A stretch of DNA of 64,000 nucleotides from Bacillota bacterium (GCA_021845645.1 JAJZVM010000012.1:38761-102760), one strand, 5' to 3'. Counted from the stretch's first letter, positions 18,466-27,954 are shown. A program made the numbers and translations. Notes: a model not told the origin generated them from the letters alone.

Positions 18466-18523
18466 GCCCTTCCCCCCGCTCCGGCCCCCGGACACATGAT
18501 AGAACGACCCGCCACCCGCGGCG

Positions 18524-18545
18524 GTTGCGCCGCATGCGCCGCAAC
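18524..18545. promoter_or_regulatory. 22-bp imperfect palindrome between the sigma gene and moxR
   Basis: The arms GTTGCG and CGCAAC flank a CGCATGCG centre; the whole 22 bases match their reverse complement at all but one symmetric pair of positions. It lies between the divergent sigma and moxR genes, in the place expected for an operator that serves both. No binding protein is identified. Confidence 0.45.
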
Positions 18546-18592
18546 CTGCGCTATGCTATCGTCGAATCCAGCATAAGCCTCATGGAGGAACC

Positions 18593-19546
18593 ATGAACGA
18601 CAGACACCTGGTCGCCGCGCGGGGCTTTGAACCGCGCATAGAGCTCGTCCTCGAGGAAGTGGGCCGCCGGATCGTCGGCAAGGAGGATGCGGCGCTCGCC
18701 ATCATCTGCGCCGTCCTCGCCGGCGGGCACATCCTGATCGAGGATGTGCCCGGCGTCGGCAAGACCCTGCTCGCGAAGAGCGTGGCGCAGGCCCTCGACC
18801 TGAGCTTTCACCGCGTGCAGGCCACATCGGACCTCTTGCCCGCCGATGTGGTCGGCGTCCACATCTACGATCCGGAGCAGCGCTCCTTCACCTTCCGACC
18901 CGGTCCCATCTTCGCGGAACTTCTGCTCGTGGACGAGCTGAATCGCGCATCGCCGCGCGCGCAGTCCGCGCTGCTTGAAGCGATGGAAGAGGGCCAGGCC
19001 ACCGTGGAAGGACACTCCTACCCGCTGCCCGAGCCGTTTACGGTCCTTGCGACACAGAACCCTGCGGAACACGAAGGAACGTTCCCGCTGCCGCTTTCGG
19101 AACTCGATCGCTTCCTGTTCCGCATCCGCCTGGACTATCCAAGTGCGGCCGAAGAGGACCGGCTCCTCGACCGCATGAGCGCAGAGATCAGGCCAGCGCC
19201 GCTCAGGAGCGTCCTCGCCAAGGGGGAGATCCTCGACCTGCGGCGTGCGGCATTGGCGACGCACGTTGCTCCCTCCGTCCGCGGTTACGTCCAGGGCCTC
19301 GTCCGCGCCACGCGCGTGCATGCGGACGTCCTGCTGGGCGCCAGCCCGCGCGCCGGTGTCGCGCTCCTGCGCGCTGCGCGCGTCTGGGCCTACCTGCACG
19401 GACGCGCCCACGTCCTGCCCGATGACATCCGCGCCCTCGTGCCCTGGGTGCTGGGTCATCGTCTGCGCTGCCGTGCTTCGACTGCCGAGGCTTGCCTAGG
19501 GGAGATCGTCGCGTCCCTTCCCCTCCCTCGCAGCGCACAGCCGTGA
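18593..19546 (+). CDS. MoxR-type AAA+ ATPase
   Basis: The 317-residue protein is a MoxR-family AAA+ chaperone-like ATPase. Walker A is DVPGVGKTLL (GVGKT at 54-58), Walker B is LLLVDELNRA (about 110-118), and the sensor region FTVLATQNPAEHEGTFPLP is typical. MoxR proteins act with DUF58 and transglutaminase-type membrane proteins, as encoded just downstream, and are thought to help assemble or activate partner complexes. The ATG follows GGAGGAA. It overlaps the DUF58 gene by four bases. Confidence 0.95.
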   Translation: MNDRHLVAARGFEPRIELVLEEVGRRIVGKEDAALAIICAVLAGGHILIEDVPGVGKTLLAKSVAQALDLSFHRVQATSDLLPADVVGVHIYDPEQRSFTFRPGPIFAELLLVDELNRASPRAQSALLEAMEEGQATVEGHSYPLPEPFTVLATQNPAEHEGTFPLPLSELDRFLFRIRLDYPSAAEEDRLLDRMSAEIRPAPLRSVLAKGEILDLRRAALATHVAPSVRGYVQGLVRATRVHADVLLGASPRAGVALLRAARVWAYLHGRAHVLPDDIRALVPWVLGHRLRCRASTAEACLGEIVASLPLPRSAQP

Positions 19547-20595
19547 AGCTCCGACGCCTGCGCTGGGCCGGCCTATGGCCGTGGCTGGCCCTGCTCTTGG
19601 CCGGCATCCTGGCAGGCGGCAGGCTTGGCGCAGGAATTGTAGCAGTCACAGGCATCGCAGGCTTGCTCGCCATCGGCGCCGCGCTGGCGCCGGGCCGAAA
19701 CCCTCAGGTGCACCTGCGCCGGATGTTGCCGCATGAGCCTCCGATGGCAGGGGACGACGTCGAGGTGCGCATCGAGGGCCACCTCGGCCTTGGCTGGCCC
19801 GTCGTGCTCCTGCGACTCGAGGACGAACCGCCAGCACCCCTGCACGGAGGCTCCGGCCCCTGGCACCTGGGAGGGCGCCTCGCCGTCGCCTACACAATGC
19901 GGTCAGTGCCCCGCGGGCAATACCGGTTCCGTCTCTGCCGCGTCACCCTGCGCGACGGACTCGGTCTGATCGAGCGTAACCTGGAGTTGCCGCTCCCAGG
20001 CGATCTGATCGTCTATCCCGAGCGCGTCGCCCTCCCGGCGCCTAGGCTGAGGGACGAGTCCTCCGGCCACGAGGAGGTCGCGCGCGGCACGCGGGACTTC
20101 CTGCCAGGCGATCGCCCGAGCCGCCTGCACGCGGCGCGGACGGCCCAGCGCGGGTATCCGCAGGTGCGGGTATCCACGCCTCCACCGGAACACGCCCGCA
20201 CACTGCGGCTCTTCGCTCCGAACGCGTCGGTGGCCGACCTCGAGCTTGCCATCTCTGTCGCGGCCTCGCTCGCCGAGGCGCTCCTCACGGCAGGTCTCAG
20301 CGTCGGTCTCAGCCTGGGCGGGGCCAGCGTGCCGCCAGCAGCCGGCGAAGGCCAGCGCCGACGCATCCTGCAGGAACTCGCCCTGGCGTCTTCGGGACGG
20401 CTCGCGGCCGCGGACGCCCTGCCCGCTCTTCCCGACGGGCATGGCGAGCCTTGGCTGATCCTGGCTGGCACCGCCGCTCAGCAGCCGCCCGCCGCCGCGG
20501 CGGCCGTCTTGCTGCGCGTCGGGTGCGATCTGGGCGAGGATGCGATCACGGTCCTCGGCGATCTGGCCCTTTGGGCCAGGAGCTTTGCGTCATGA
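19543..20595 (+). CDS. DUF58 domain membrane protein
   Basis: The 350-residue protein has two N-terminal hydrophobic segments and the DUF58 core RGTRDFLPGDRPSRLH, the usual partner of MoxR ATPases. The GTG start overlaps the moxR TGA (GTGA) with no clear ribosome site, so it depends on translational coupling. It ends in an ATGA overlap with the transglutaminase gene. The molecular role of DUF58 proteins is not well defined; a cell-envelope function is likely from the company it keeps. Confidence 0.9.
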   Translation: MKLRRLRWAGLWPWLALLLAGILAGGRLGAGIVAVTGIAGLLAIGAALAPGRNPQVHLRRMLPHEPPMAGDDVEVRIEGHLGLGWPVVLLRLEDEPPAPLHGGSGPWHLGGRLAVAYTMRSVPRGQYRFRLCRVTLRDGLGLIERNLELPLPGDLIVYPERVALPAPRLRDESSGHEEVARGTRDFLPGDRPSRLHAARTAQRGYPQVRVSTPPPEHARTLRLFAPNASVADLELAISVAASLAEALLTAGLSVGLSLGGASVPPAAGEGQRRRILQELALASSGRLAAADALPALPDGHGEPWLILAGTAAQQPPAAAAAVLLRVGCDLGEDAITVLGDLALWARSFAS

Positions 20596-22484
20596 CCCGC
20601 AGCCGGAGCCTTCGCCTCCTGCGTGGCGTATGGCTGGGCCTGCTCATCTGGCCCTACGCAGTCGCCAGTGGTATGCCGCGCCCGCTTCTCCTGGCCTCCC
20701 TGCCAGTGTTCCTCGCCATCGCCGCCGGACCTGGCCGCCTGCGCTACCTGCTGCGCTGGTTCCTGGCCCTGCTGCTGGGCCTGCTGGCTTCTCTCCCCAC
20801 CCTCATGCCGGGATCGCTCTGGCACCTCCTCCTTTCAGGTGGACCTCATACCGTCGCGGTGGCGGTCACGAGCCTGCTTCTGTGGCTGACATCGCTCCTT
20901 GGCTGGCAGGTATTCGGAGAGGCGACGGCAAGAACGCGCCTTACCTGGCTCTGGCTGATGGGCACGCTCGTGCTTGCGCTCAACCGTCGCATCTGGGCGA
21001 TCGGCGCCGATCTGCCGACACTCGCCTACCTGAGCCTTGGCGTGGTTCTGCTGGCGATCGGTGGCGACGATGAGAGCGTGCCCTGGCCTGCCGTGCCGCT
21101 CGCTGCCCTGCCTCTCGTGGGTCTAGTGCTGGTCGTCTTCTGGCCCCAGGCCCCGTCGCCGTCCATCCAGCCGCCAGGCAGCGTCGTGCGGGGACTCGCA
21201 GGGTTGCGGGTCGCCGTGAGTGGCGCATCGCTGCCGCCGCAGGTGAACGTGAACCAGCCGGTCTCGCTGTCACCCGCACCGCTTCTCATCGTTCGCGGAG
21301 CACCACACCCCGCCTATTGGCAGGAGGCCACCTTCGACACCTTCAACGGCGTCGCGTGGGTGGAGCCGCCGGGCCCGCGCATCGCGCTCGGCTCCCACAC
21401 CCTGCCATCGCCGCTCTGGTCGCCGCAGAGCCAGGGCCTGCCGCAGGCGTTATGGCACGTCACCGTGCAGGAGGTACTCCCCGGCAGCATCGCACCGCTC
21501 GTCTACACAGGCACGCCGGTGGGACTGACGGCCGAGGCGGCCACGACAGGCGGCGTGTTCCTGCCCGCCTCGCATACGCTCCTCCTGCCCGGAACGCCCA
21601 CCTATACCTGGCAGCTCATGGTGCCCTCCCAGCCGGCGTCCCTGCTGGCGAAGGCGACCTTCGTCCCGCTGGCCGCGGCGCCGAAGCAGGACCTCGCGGT
21701 GCCGACCGTCCTGCGACGTGAACTCGCGCCGCTGGCTGCGCGCCTGAGGCGGGGCGGCGGCGGGCCGTGGGCGCTTGCCCAGCGCATCAGCCAATATCTC
21801 GACCTGCATGAAGTCTACAATCCGGACTTCGTGCCCAGCCGGCACCGCGATCCAATCGGCCGCTTCGTCCTGCGCAGCCACGAGGGCTACTGTGATCAAT
21901 TCTCCACCGCCTTCGTCATGCTGGCGCGGCTGGACGGCCTGCCTGCGCGGTGGGTGGTGGGTTTCGCGCCCGGCGTCTGGGACCCGTCCGCCAAGACCGA
22001 AACACTGCGCGCCGAGGATGCGCATTCCTGGGCTCAGATCGACGTCGCCCCTTACGGCTGGGTGCAGATCGATCCCACCCCCGGACCGGCCGCCGTCCCC
22101 GCCCACCCGGCGACGCGCACACCGAAGCCCTATGCGGCGAGCGTGCGGGGCTACTCCCCCTCTTGGCCCCTGGCTGCGCTCCTCGCGCTGATCGCGGTCG
22201 CCTCCACCTTGCGTGTCGTCCGGCTGCGCCGCAGTCCCGGCTGGCGCCTCGGCCGACTGGAGCGTCGGCTGGAACGTATGACCCGCGACAGGTGCCAAGG
22301 GCGCCCGACCTGGCGCGAAGAGGTCCGATCGCTGCCAGGGCAGGCTCAGGAAGCCGCCTGGCCAGCTCTCGAGGTGCTGGAGGCGGCGCACTATGGCAAG
22401 GTCCCGCCGGACGCCGAGGAGCTGCGTGCCGCGGAGCAGGCTCTAGGGCGGGCACAGCGACTGCTCCGCGAGAAGTCCGGTTAG
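20592..22484 (+). CDS. Transglutaminase-like membrane protein (TgpA type)
   Basis: The product is about 630 residues. The N-terminal 200 residues hold five or six membrane segments. An extracellular transglutaminase-like domain follows, with the catalytic triad visible as Cys434 (EGYCDQFS), His478 (DAHSW) and Asp494 (QIDPTPG). A further membrane helix lies near 520-540, and a cytoplasmic DUF4129-like tail ends the protein. The order moxR-DUF58-transglutaminase matches a widespread envelope-associated operon; the substrates are unknown. Confidence 0.92.
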   Translation: MTRSRSLRLLRGVWLGLLIWPYAVASGMPRPLLLASLPVFLAIAAGPGRLRYLLRWFLALLLGLLASLPTLMPGSLWHLLLSGGPHTVAVAVTSLLLWLTSLLGWQVFGEATARTRLTWLWLMGTLVLALNRRIWAIGADLPTLAYLSLGVVLLAIGGDDESVPWPAVPLAALPLVGLVLVVFWPQAPSPSIQPPGSVVRGLAGLRVAVSGASLPPQVNVNQPVSLSPAPLLIVRGAPHPAYWQEATFDTFNGVAWVEPPGPRIALGSHTLPSPLWSPQSQGLPQALWHVTVQEVLPGSIAPLVYTGTPVGLTAEAATTGGVFLPASHTLLLPGTPTYTWQLMVPSQPASLLAKATFVPLAAAPKQDLAVPTVLRRELAPLAARLRRGGGGPWALAQRISQYLDLHEVYNPDFVPSRHRDPIGRFVLRSHEGYCDQFSTAFVMLARLDGLPARWVVGFAPGVWDPSAKTETLRAEDAHSWAQIDVAPYGWVQIDPTPGPAAVPAHPATRTPKPYAASVRGYSPSWPLAALLALIAVASTLRVVRLRRSPGWRLGRLERRLERMTRDRCQGRPTWREEVRSLPGQAQEAAWPALEVLEAAHYGKVPPDAEELRAAEQALGRAQRLLREKSG

Positions 22485-22491
22485 CCTCCGG

Positions 22492-23397
22492 TCAGACCAG
22501 AGCTTCAGCGAGATGGAGAGTCGCCCGCAGCGACTCAAGAAAGGCCCTTGCCGGCTCCGTTGGGGGGGCCTGCGCGAGGATGAGGAAGGTCGGTGCCATG
22601 GGTAGGGTGAGGCCGGGGGTCGGCACCTCCATCAGGCGTCCCTCCAGCAGTTCGCGCCGCACGGAGCGCTCCGGCAGGAACGAGGCGCCGATGCCCTCCT
22701 CGACGAAGCGCTTCGTCAGCTCCACCTGGGTCACGCGCAGCATGCGCGGATGGATTCCCGCATGCTCGAGGGCCTGCAGCAGGTCCGGCCAGTATGCGGG
22801 ATGGCCATAACTCAGGAGCCGCTGCTCCTGCAGGAGGTGGCGCCAGTAGGCTGGCGCCTGGTCGTGGTCGAGCCCGTCGTGGCGCGCCACAAGCACCACG
22901 CGGTCGTGGAGGAGCTCGCGGCAGCGCACGGCGTAGCGGTCGGGGTCGGCGGCGATCTGACCGATGCCGAGGTCGGCCGAACCGCCGTCGACCAAGGCCG
23001 CGATCTGCACAGAAGGCAGCACCTCCACCGAAACCCTCGCTGCGGGATAGAGGTCGCAGTAGCGGTGCAGGGCCCGCGGCAGCAGCGTGCGGGCAGGTTC
23101 GGGCGAGACCGCGATGGTCAGGTGGTCGGCCGTGAGCCTCTGATGCTCGCGCACGACCTGCCGACCACGGTCATAGGCCTTGAGAGCCTCTTCCGCCTGC
23201 GGCAGGAAGACCCGACCCGCCTCGTTCAGGCGAACGCGCCGGCCGGCGCGGTCGAAGAGCGGCTCACCGAGTTCGATCTCGAGCTCGCGAATCTGCGCCG
23301 ATACGGTCGGCTGACTCAATCCGAGCCGCTCTGCCGTCTCGCGGAAGTTCTCCAGGTGCGCTGCTGCTTGGAATGTTCGCAGCACCCGCAAGTCCAT
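22492..23397 (-). CDS. LysR-family transcriptional regulator
   Basis: The 301-residue protein has the N-terminal LysR helix-turn-helix (FQAAAHLENFRETAERLGLSQ then PTVSAQIRELEIELGEPLF) and a full effector-binding domain, resembling the CysB/CynR-like branch. It is convergent with the transglutaminase gene, with a seven-base gap. No obvious target gene sits on its divergent side; the promoter-proximal inverted repeats at 23430-23459 suggest autoregulation. Confidence 0.9.
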   Translation of the reverse strand: MDLRVLRTFQAAAHLENFRETAERLGLSQPTVSAQIRELEIELGEPLFDRAGRRVRLNEAGRVFLPQAEEALKAYDRGRQVVREHQRLTADHLTIAVSPEPARTLLPRALHRYCDLYPAARVSVEVLPSVQIAALVDGGSADLGIGQIAADPDRYAVRCRELLHDRVVLVARHDGLDHDQAPAYWRHLLQEQRLLSYGHPAYWPDLLQALEHAGIHPRMLRVTQVELTKRFVEEGIGASFLPERSVRRELLEGRLMEVPTPGLTLPMAPTFLILAQAPPTEPARAFLESLRATLHLAEALV

Positions 23398-23429
23398 GGC
23401 CCGTGCCTCCCTGGTCCAATTGATCGGGA

Positions 23430-23459
23430 AAGCCGATAAGCTTGCGGCTTGATCTTATC
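23430..23459. promoter_or_regulatory. Overlapping inverted repeats upstream of the LysR gene
   Basis: Two inverted repeats overlap here: AAGCCG/CGGCTT at 23430-23450 and GATAAG/CTTATC at 23435-23459. They lie 33-62 bases upstream of the LysR start on its promoter side, which is where LysR proteins usually bind their own promoter. The assignment is by position and symmetry only. Confidence 0.45.
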
Positions 23460-23500
23460 ATGGTCCACTCCGCATCGGGCTGCCGCCGCGGGTCGATCGA

Positions 23501-23552
23501 CACGGGAAGGGCCAGGGGCCGCACATCGAGGCGACCCGTGGCCCTTCCCGTG
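23501..23552. terminator. Long hairpin downstream of the FemAB-like gene
   Basis: A 14-base perfect stem (23501-23514 with 23539-23552) closes a 24-base loop. It lies 12 bases beyond the stop of the minus-strand FemAB-like gene and before the LysR promoter region. There is no clear T-run, so strength is uncertain. Confidence 0.6.
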
Positions 23553-23564
23553 AGCATCCGATCC

Positions 23565-24581
23565 TCAGTGTGCCGTAGCCGTCAGGGGCAAGGGGCGGCG
23601 CCCGCCAAACCGCGCCGGTAGCAGCCGGTAGCCGAGATACGGTGTCAGGCGCAGCGGAACCTCAAGCCAGGCATAGCGCCGCTCGACGCCTCCCCAGCGT
23701 CGGGCGAGATCCTGCATGCTGGCATCTTCCGGCATCAGGAAGTCGGTGATGTCGCAACGTTCCGCGCCCTGTGCCTCGAGCCACGCGATCGCTGCCCACT
23801 GGGCGGCATAGGCAGCCTGGCGATGCTGTCCGCCCTGCTCGAGGCCGAAGTGCTGGCAGAGGGCGTGGCGCCCGAGGCGGAGGGCAACCGCTCCGGCGCA
23901 GACGCTTCCCTGCGACGCTGCGAGGAAGACGCCTGCCTGGCTGCGGCCGAGAAAGGCCGTGACGGTGTCGCCCAGTTCCGAAGGCGTGGCCGCAATAGCG
24001 GACAGTCTCGGATCGCGACGCCTGGAGAGCGACAATAGCGCTCGAAGGTCGTCCGCCCCCGCCTCGCGCACCTCTACGCCGTGCGCCGGTGCCCTACGAA
24101 CCTGCACGCGGCAGCGCCTCTGCAGGCGGCCGAAGTCGAGGTCAGGGTCGCCGCTCAGGGGAACTTCCACGGTGGATCTGGGCAGGTGTGGCAGCAAGGG
24201 CTGAGCGCCGCGTCTGAGATATCCCGGGGGCCCGGGCAGGCGATCGTCGCGCCTGGGCGCGCACGAAAACGCGAAGGCCTCGGGAAATGTCCTGCGCAGC
24301 TCCCGGGCAAGATCCCGCCACACGAGGCTTTGCCCGGGGTCGAGCACCGGTCCGCGCGGTGCGTAGAGGAGCAGGCCGAGACGACCCATGTCGATGGCGA
24401 TGAGACTCAGGCTGCCAACAGGCTTTCCCCGCTCCACGAGGTAGAAGCGATGGGGGGCGCGTCCCCTCCCGGTCTGCAGTTCGGCAAAGCCCCATCCCTG
24501 CAGCGGATCGCCATGGACATGCCCGCCCACGAAGCGATCGAAAGCTTCGCCCTCCGAAGGTGCAACCTGTTGCAAGAGCAT
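23565..24581 (-). CDS. FemAB/GNAT-like peptidyl or amino-acyl transferase
   Basis: The product is about 338 residues. It resembles the FemABX branch of the GNAT superfamily, whose members add amino acids to peptidoglycan precursors or related acceptors. The N-terminal DPLQGWGFAELQTGRG aligns with the usual start of such domains, and a second acyltransferase-like half contains AYAAQWAAIAWLEAQGAERCDITDF. The frame opens at 24665, but ATG at 24581 follows GGGGGAGG by nine bases. Substrate and acceptor are unknown. It is divergent from marR. Confidence 0.7.
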   Translation of the reverse strand: MLLQQVAPSEGEAFDRFVGGHVHGDPLQGWGFAELQTGRGRAPHRFYLVERGKPVGSLSLIAIDMGRLGLLLYAPRGPVLDPGQSLVWRDLARELRRTFPEAFAFSCAPRRDDRLPGPPGYLRRGAQPLLPHLPRSTVEVPLSGDPDLDFGRLQRRCRVQVRRAPAHGVEVREAGADDLRALLSLSRRRDPRLSAIAATPSELGDTVTAFLGRSQAGVFLAASQGSVCAGAVALRLGRHALCQHFGLEQGGQHRQAAYAAQWAAIAWLEAQGAERCDITDFLMPEDASMQDLARRWGGVERRYAWLEVPLRLTPYLGYRLLPARFGGRRPLPLTATAH

Positions 24582-24670
24582 CGTGCGCGCCTCCCCCGCA
24601 TGCTCAGTCTGGCCGGCGCCGCCAGGACCGATGCGGAAAGTCGGACGTTCCCGATTAGATTGCACCGCGA

Positions 24671-24694
24671 TATATTTGGTCTTGAATGCAAGAC
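24671..24694 (+). promoter_or_regulatory. Candidate -10 box and MarR operator
   Basis: TATATT (24671-24676) could be a -10 element. It is followed by a palindrome, GTCTTG-AATG-CAAGAC (24679-24694), of the size and symmetry seen in MarR operators. The palindrome would lie on the transcription start and overlaps the first ATG of the marR frame, so a repressor bound here would block its own operon. Confidence 0.5.
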
Positions 24695-25141
24695 AAGGGA
24701 GCGTGGGCCGCCGTGGCGCAAGAACCGCTCGTCGACGAACTCATCGCCGTGCTCCGCGTGCTGCGACAGATCACCAATCCCGTGCGGCGCGGGGAGATCA
24801 CGGCACAGCAGTACTGGCTCCTGCGCCATCTGCACAGCGACGGGCCGCTTCGGGTGTCGATGCTCGCGGCGCAGCTCGGCATCGGCCAGAGCGCCACGAC
24901 TACAGCCTGCCAGCGACTGGCGCGCCAGGGACTCGTGACGCGCGCGCGCTCCCCCGAGGACGAGCGGGTCGTGCTGGTGACCCTCACCGATGCGGGCCGC
25001 CGGCGGGTCGAGGCGTGGCTTGCGACGCGTCGGGCCGTTCTTGCGGAGGTGATCGGCCCGCTCAACGCCTCGGAGCGCCAGGACCTTGCCGGACTTCTAG
25101 TCAAGCTGCGCCGCTCGGCCGAAACCGTGTTTGAACGTTGA
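24686..25141 (+). CDS. MarR-family transcriptional regulator
   Basis: The protein is up to 151 residues with the winged helix-turn-helix of MarR: SMLAAQLGIGQSATTTACQ, then a wing with RSPEDERVVLVTLTDAG. It likely represses itself and the MFS exporter gene that begins 30 bases downstream. The first ATG (24686) has no ribosome site and lies inside the candidate operator. GTG at 24713 has AAGGGAG about 11 bases upstream and may be the true start. Confidence 0.88.
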   Translation: MQDKGAWAAVAQEPLVDELIAVLRVLRQITNPVRRGEITAQQYWLLRHLHSDGPLRVSMLAAQLGIGQSATTTACQRLARQGLVTRARSPEDERVVLVTLTDAGRRRVEAWLATRRAVLAEVIGPLNASERQDLAGLLVKLRRSAETVFER

Positions 25142-25171
25142 GTGAGGCGTAGCCTACGGGAGGTTTCGCGC

Positions 25172-26881
25172 ATGTCGACATCCGCAGCCGCGGCGCCGCT
25201 CGGGCCGCACTACAAGTGGGTCGCGCTTTCCAACACGACCCTCGGCATCTTCATGTCCATGCTCAACGCCTCGAGCCTGATCATCGCGCTGCCCGCCGTG
25301 TTCCGCGCCATCCACCTGAATCCGCTCGACGCCGCGAATTTCGACTATCTCCTGTGGATTCTCATGGGTTACATGCTCGTCACGGCCGTATTCGTGGTGA
25401 GCTTCGGACGCATCGGCGACATGTTCGGGCGCGTGCGCATGTACAACCTCGGCTTCGCCATCTTCACGGCCGCGTCCATCCTCCTTTCGGTGACCTGGAG
25501 CCAGGGAACGGCCGGCGCCTTGGAGCTCATCATCTTCCGCATGGTGCAGGCGATGGGCGGGGCACTCCTGATGGCCAACTCGGCGGCCACCCTGACGGAC
25601 GCCTTCCCACCCGACCAGCGCGGCATGGCGATGGGCATCAATCAGATGGCCGGTCTGGCGGGGCAGTTCGCAGGGCTGATCCTGGGCGGCCTCCTGGTGA
25701 CAATCGACTGGCACTGGGTGTTCCTGATCAATGTGCCAATCGGACTCTTTGGCACCATCTGGGCCTACGTCCAGCTCAGGGAGACCGGCGAGCGCCACCC
25801 TGCCCGCATCGACTGGTGGGGCAACCTCGCCTTCGCGCTGGGGCTCACTCTGCTGCTCGTCGGCGTCACCTACGGCATCCGTCCCTACGGCACGTCCAGC
25901 ATGGCCTGGCTCAGCCCGTTCGTCCTGGCGACGATCGGCTCGGGACTCCTGCTGCTCGTCGGCTTCGTCGTCATCGAGCACCACGTCGCCCAACCCATGT
26001 TCGAGATGCATCTTTTCGGCATCCGCGCCTTCAGCGCGGGCAACATTGCCGGTCTCACCTCTTCGATCGGGCGCGGCGGTCTGCAGTTCCTGCTGATCAT
26101 CTGGCTGCAGGGTATCTGGCTGCCCATGCACGGCTACGACTTTGCCGAGACGCCGCTCTGGGCGGGCATCTACATGCTGCCTCTGACCGTCGGCTTCCTC
26201 TTGGCCGGCCCGCTCTCCGGCTACCTGTCCGACCGCTATGGCGCACGGCCGTTCGCCACAGGAGGCATGCTGCTCGCGGCGGCCTCGTTCCTGCTGCTGA
26301 TGGCGCTGCCGGCCAACTTCGCATACCTGCTCTTCGCGCTCATCCTGTTCGTGAACGGCATCAGCTTCGGTCTTTTCGGCGCACCCAACACCACAGGCAT
26401 CATGAACAGTGTGCCCGCGCGCTATCGCGGCGCCGCTTCCGGCATGCGCGCCACGTTCCAGAACACGGGCATGCCGCTCTCCATAGGCATCTTCTTCTCA
26501 TTCATGATCCTGGGCCTCAGCACCCATGTACCGTCGGCCATGCTGCGCGGTCTGACGCAGCAGGGCGTGCCCGAGGGCCTGGCCGTACGCCTCGCGCACC
26601 TGCCGCCCGTCAGCTATCTCTTCGCCGCATTCCTGGGCGAGAATCCGCTGAAGACACTGCTCGGCAAAGGCATTCTGCACGCGCTGCCGGCCGCGTCGGC
26701 CGCGCGCCTGGTCGGTCGATCGTTCTTCCCTTCCCTGATCGCCGGGCCGTTTCACAGCGGCCTCGTCGTCACGCTCAGTTTCGCGGTCGTCATGTGCCTC
26801 ATCGCGGCAGGAGCCTCGTGGCTGCGCGGAGGTCGCTTCGTCTACGAAGAGCAGGCGCAGGAGGATCGTCGAAAGGCCTGA
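25172..26881 (+). CDS. MFS transporter, DHA2 (EmrB/QacA-like) drug exporter
   Basis: The product is about 569 residues with 14 membrane segments, the layout of the DHA2 drug:proton antiporters. Motif A is GRIGDMFGRVRM after helix 2, and motif C is the GINQMAGLAGQFAGLILGG segment of helix 5, typical of exporters. ATG at 25172 follows GGGAGG by eight bases; the in-frame start at 25142 lacks a site. The MarR gene just upstream suggests export of a small toxic compound under MarR control. Confidence 0.93.
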   Translation: MSTSAAAAPLGPHYKWVALSNTTLGIFMSMLNASSLIIALPAVFRAIHLNPLDAANFDYLLWILMGYMLVTAVFVVSFGRIGDMFGRVRMYNLGFAIFTAASILLSVTWSQGTAGALELIIFRMVQAMGGALLMANSAATLTDAFPPDQRGMAMGINQMAGLAGQFAGLILGGLLVTIDWHWVFLINVPIGLFGTIWAYVQLRETGERHPARIDWWGNLAFALGLTLLLVGVTYGIRPYGTSSMAWLSPFVLATIGSGLLLLVGFVVIEHHVAQPMFEMHLFGIRAFSAGNIAGLTSSIGRGGLQFLLIIWLQGIWLPMHGYDFAETPLWAGIYMLPLTVGFLLAGPLSGYLSDRYGARPFATGGMLLAAASFLLLMALPANFAYLLFALILFVNGISFGLFGAPNTTGIMNSVPARYRGAASGMRATFQNTGMPLSIGIFFSFMILGLSTHVPSAMLRGLTQQGVPEGLAVRLAHLPPVSYLFAAFLGENPLKTLLGKGILHALPAASAARLVGRSFFPSLIAGPFHSGLVVTLSFAVVMCLIAAGASWLRGGRFVYEEQAQEDRRKA

Positions 26882-26991
26882 CGCCCTTGCATCACTTGCC
26901 GCATCGCGCCTGCGGTGCCAGCAATCGCTTGTCTAGCGCAACATGTCTCGGCAGACCGTAACTTCGACCGCAACTAGGGAGGAGTGACGGC

Positions 26992-27954
26992 ATGTCAGGG
27001 CGATGGACGAGAGTGGCGGCCATGGGGCTGCTTCTGGTCACACTGGCCGGATGCTCGACGACGGCCGCGCCGAAGAAGAAGGGGACGGCCGCGGAGCCTC
27101 TGCGCAACGCGACGTCGCATGTCACACGCGGCACGGATCGCATGATTCGCGGGGCTACGGGGCGCGGTTCAGGTGGCGTGGGCAACTGGTTCAGCGGGCT
27201 TTGGGGACCGAATGGAACGGTGCCGCGCGGCACGACGAGGACCGGTGTGACCCGCGGCACCTATCCGACACCCGTGACGGGCAAGAGCGGCACCTTCGGC
27301 GCTGTGGGCACCAGGACCGGTGTGCGCGGCACAGGCAACACCGGCATCGCGGGAAACCGCGCCGGCCTACGTGGCCTGACCGGCGCGAGCAGCACAAGAA
27401 CCCGCGGCAAGGGCACCATGCTCGGTGCGGCCGGCACCATTACCGGCACGACACCGCTGCGCGTGATCGGATTCTTCACAGAGGACGCATCGCAAAAGGG
27501 ACTCGTTGCGATCGGCCGGGACCCCAAGGCGATCTCCGACCTCTCTCCCTGGTGGTACACCCTCAACTCCGACGGCAGCGTCAAGGACACCTCGACGCCG
27601 GCCACCCGCTCCTGGGCCTCATCGCACGGCGTGCCCGTCGTTCCTCTCGTGACGAACGGCGGCGAGTACAACGTGCTGACCGACAACACCGCGATGCACA
27701 CGGCGATCCAGAACCTGACGACCCTTGTCCAGAAGAACAACTACGACGGACTCAACGTCGACTTCCAGGGACTCCCCTTCCAGGCGCGCACAGGGCTCAA
27801 CGCGTTTGTCGACGAGCTCTCGCACAACCTGCACGCGATGAACAAGACCATAGCGGTCGACATCATCCCGACGCAGGCCCAGACCGGTTCCCACGGCGCC
27901 TATGACGAGGTGACGCTGAGCCACTACGCCGACCAGCTCGTCCTCATGACCTGA
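26992..27954 (+). pseudogene. GH18-like lipoprotein, truncated by element insertion
   Basis: A signal peptide with lipobox LVTLAGC (Cys21) is followed by about 120 residues rich in Gly, Thr and Arg, and then a glycoside hydrolase 18-like domain from about residue 150. The strand YDGLNVDFQGLP matches the GH18 active-site strand but carries Gln where the catalytic Glu is expected. The frame ends at ADQLVLMT-stop, exactly where the family continues with a conserved MTYD segment and the last third of the barrel. GGGAGGAG precedes the ATG. The truncated protein is probably inactive or an anchored remnant. Confidence 0.8.

Noticed and set aside
25154..26961. Long frames on both strands over the MFS gene
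   Set aside because: The MFS frame has clear membrane helices and motifs. The others are Arg/His/Gly-rich shadows.
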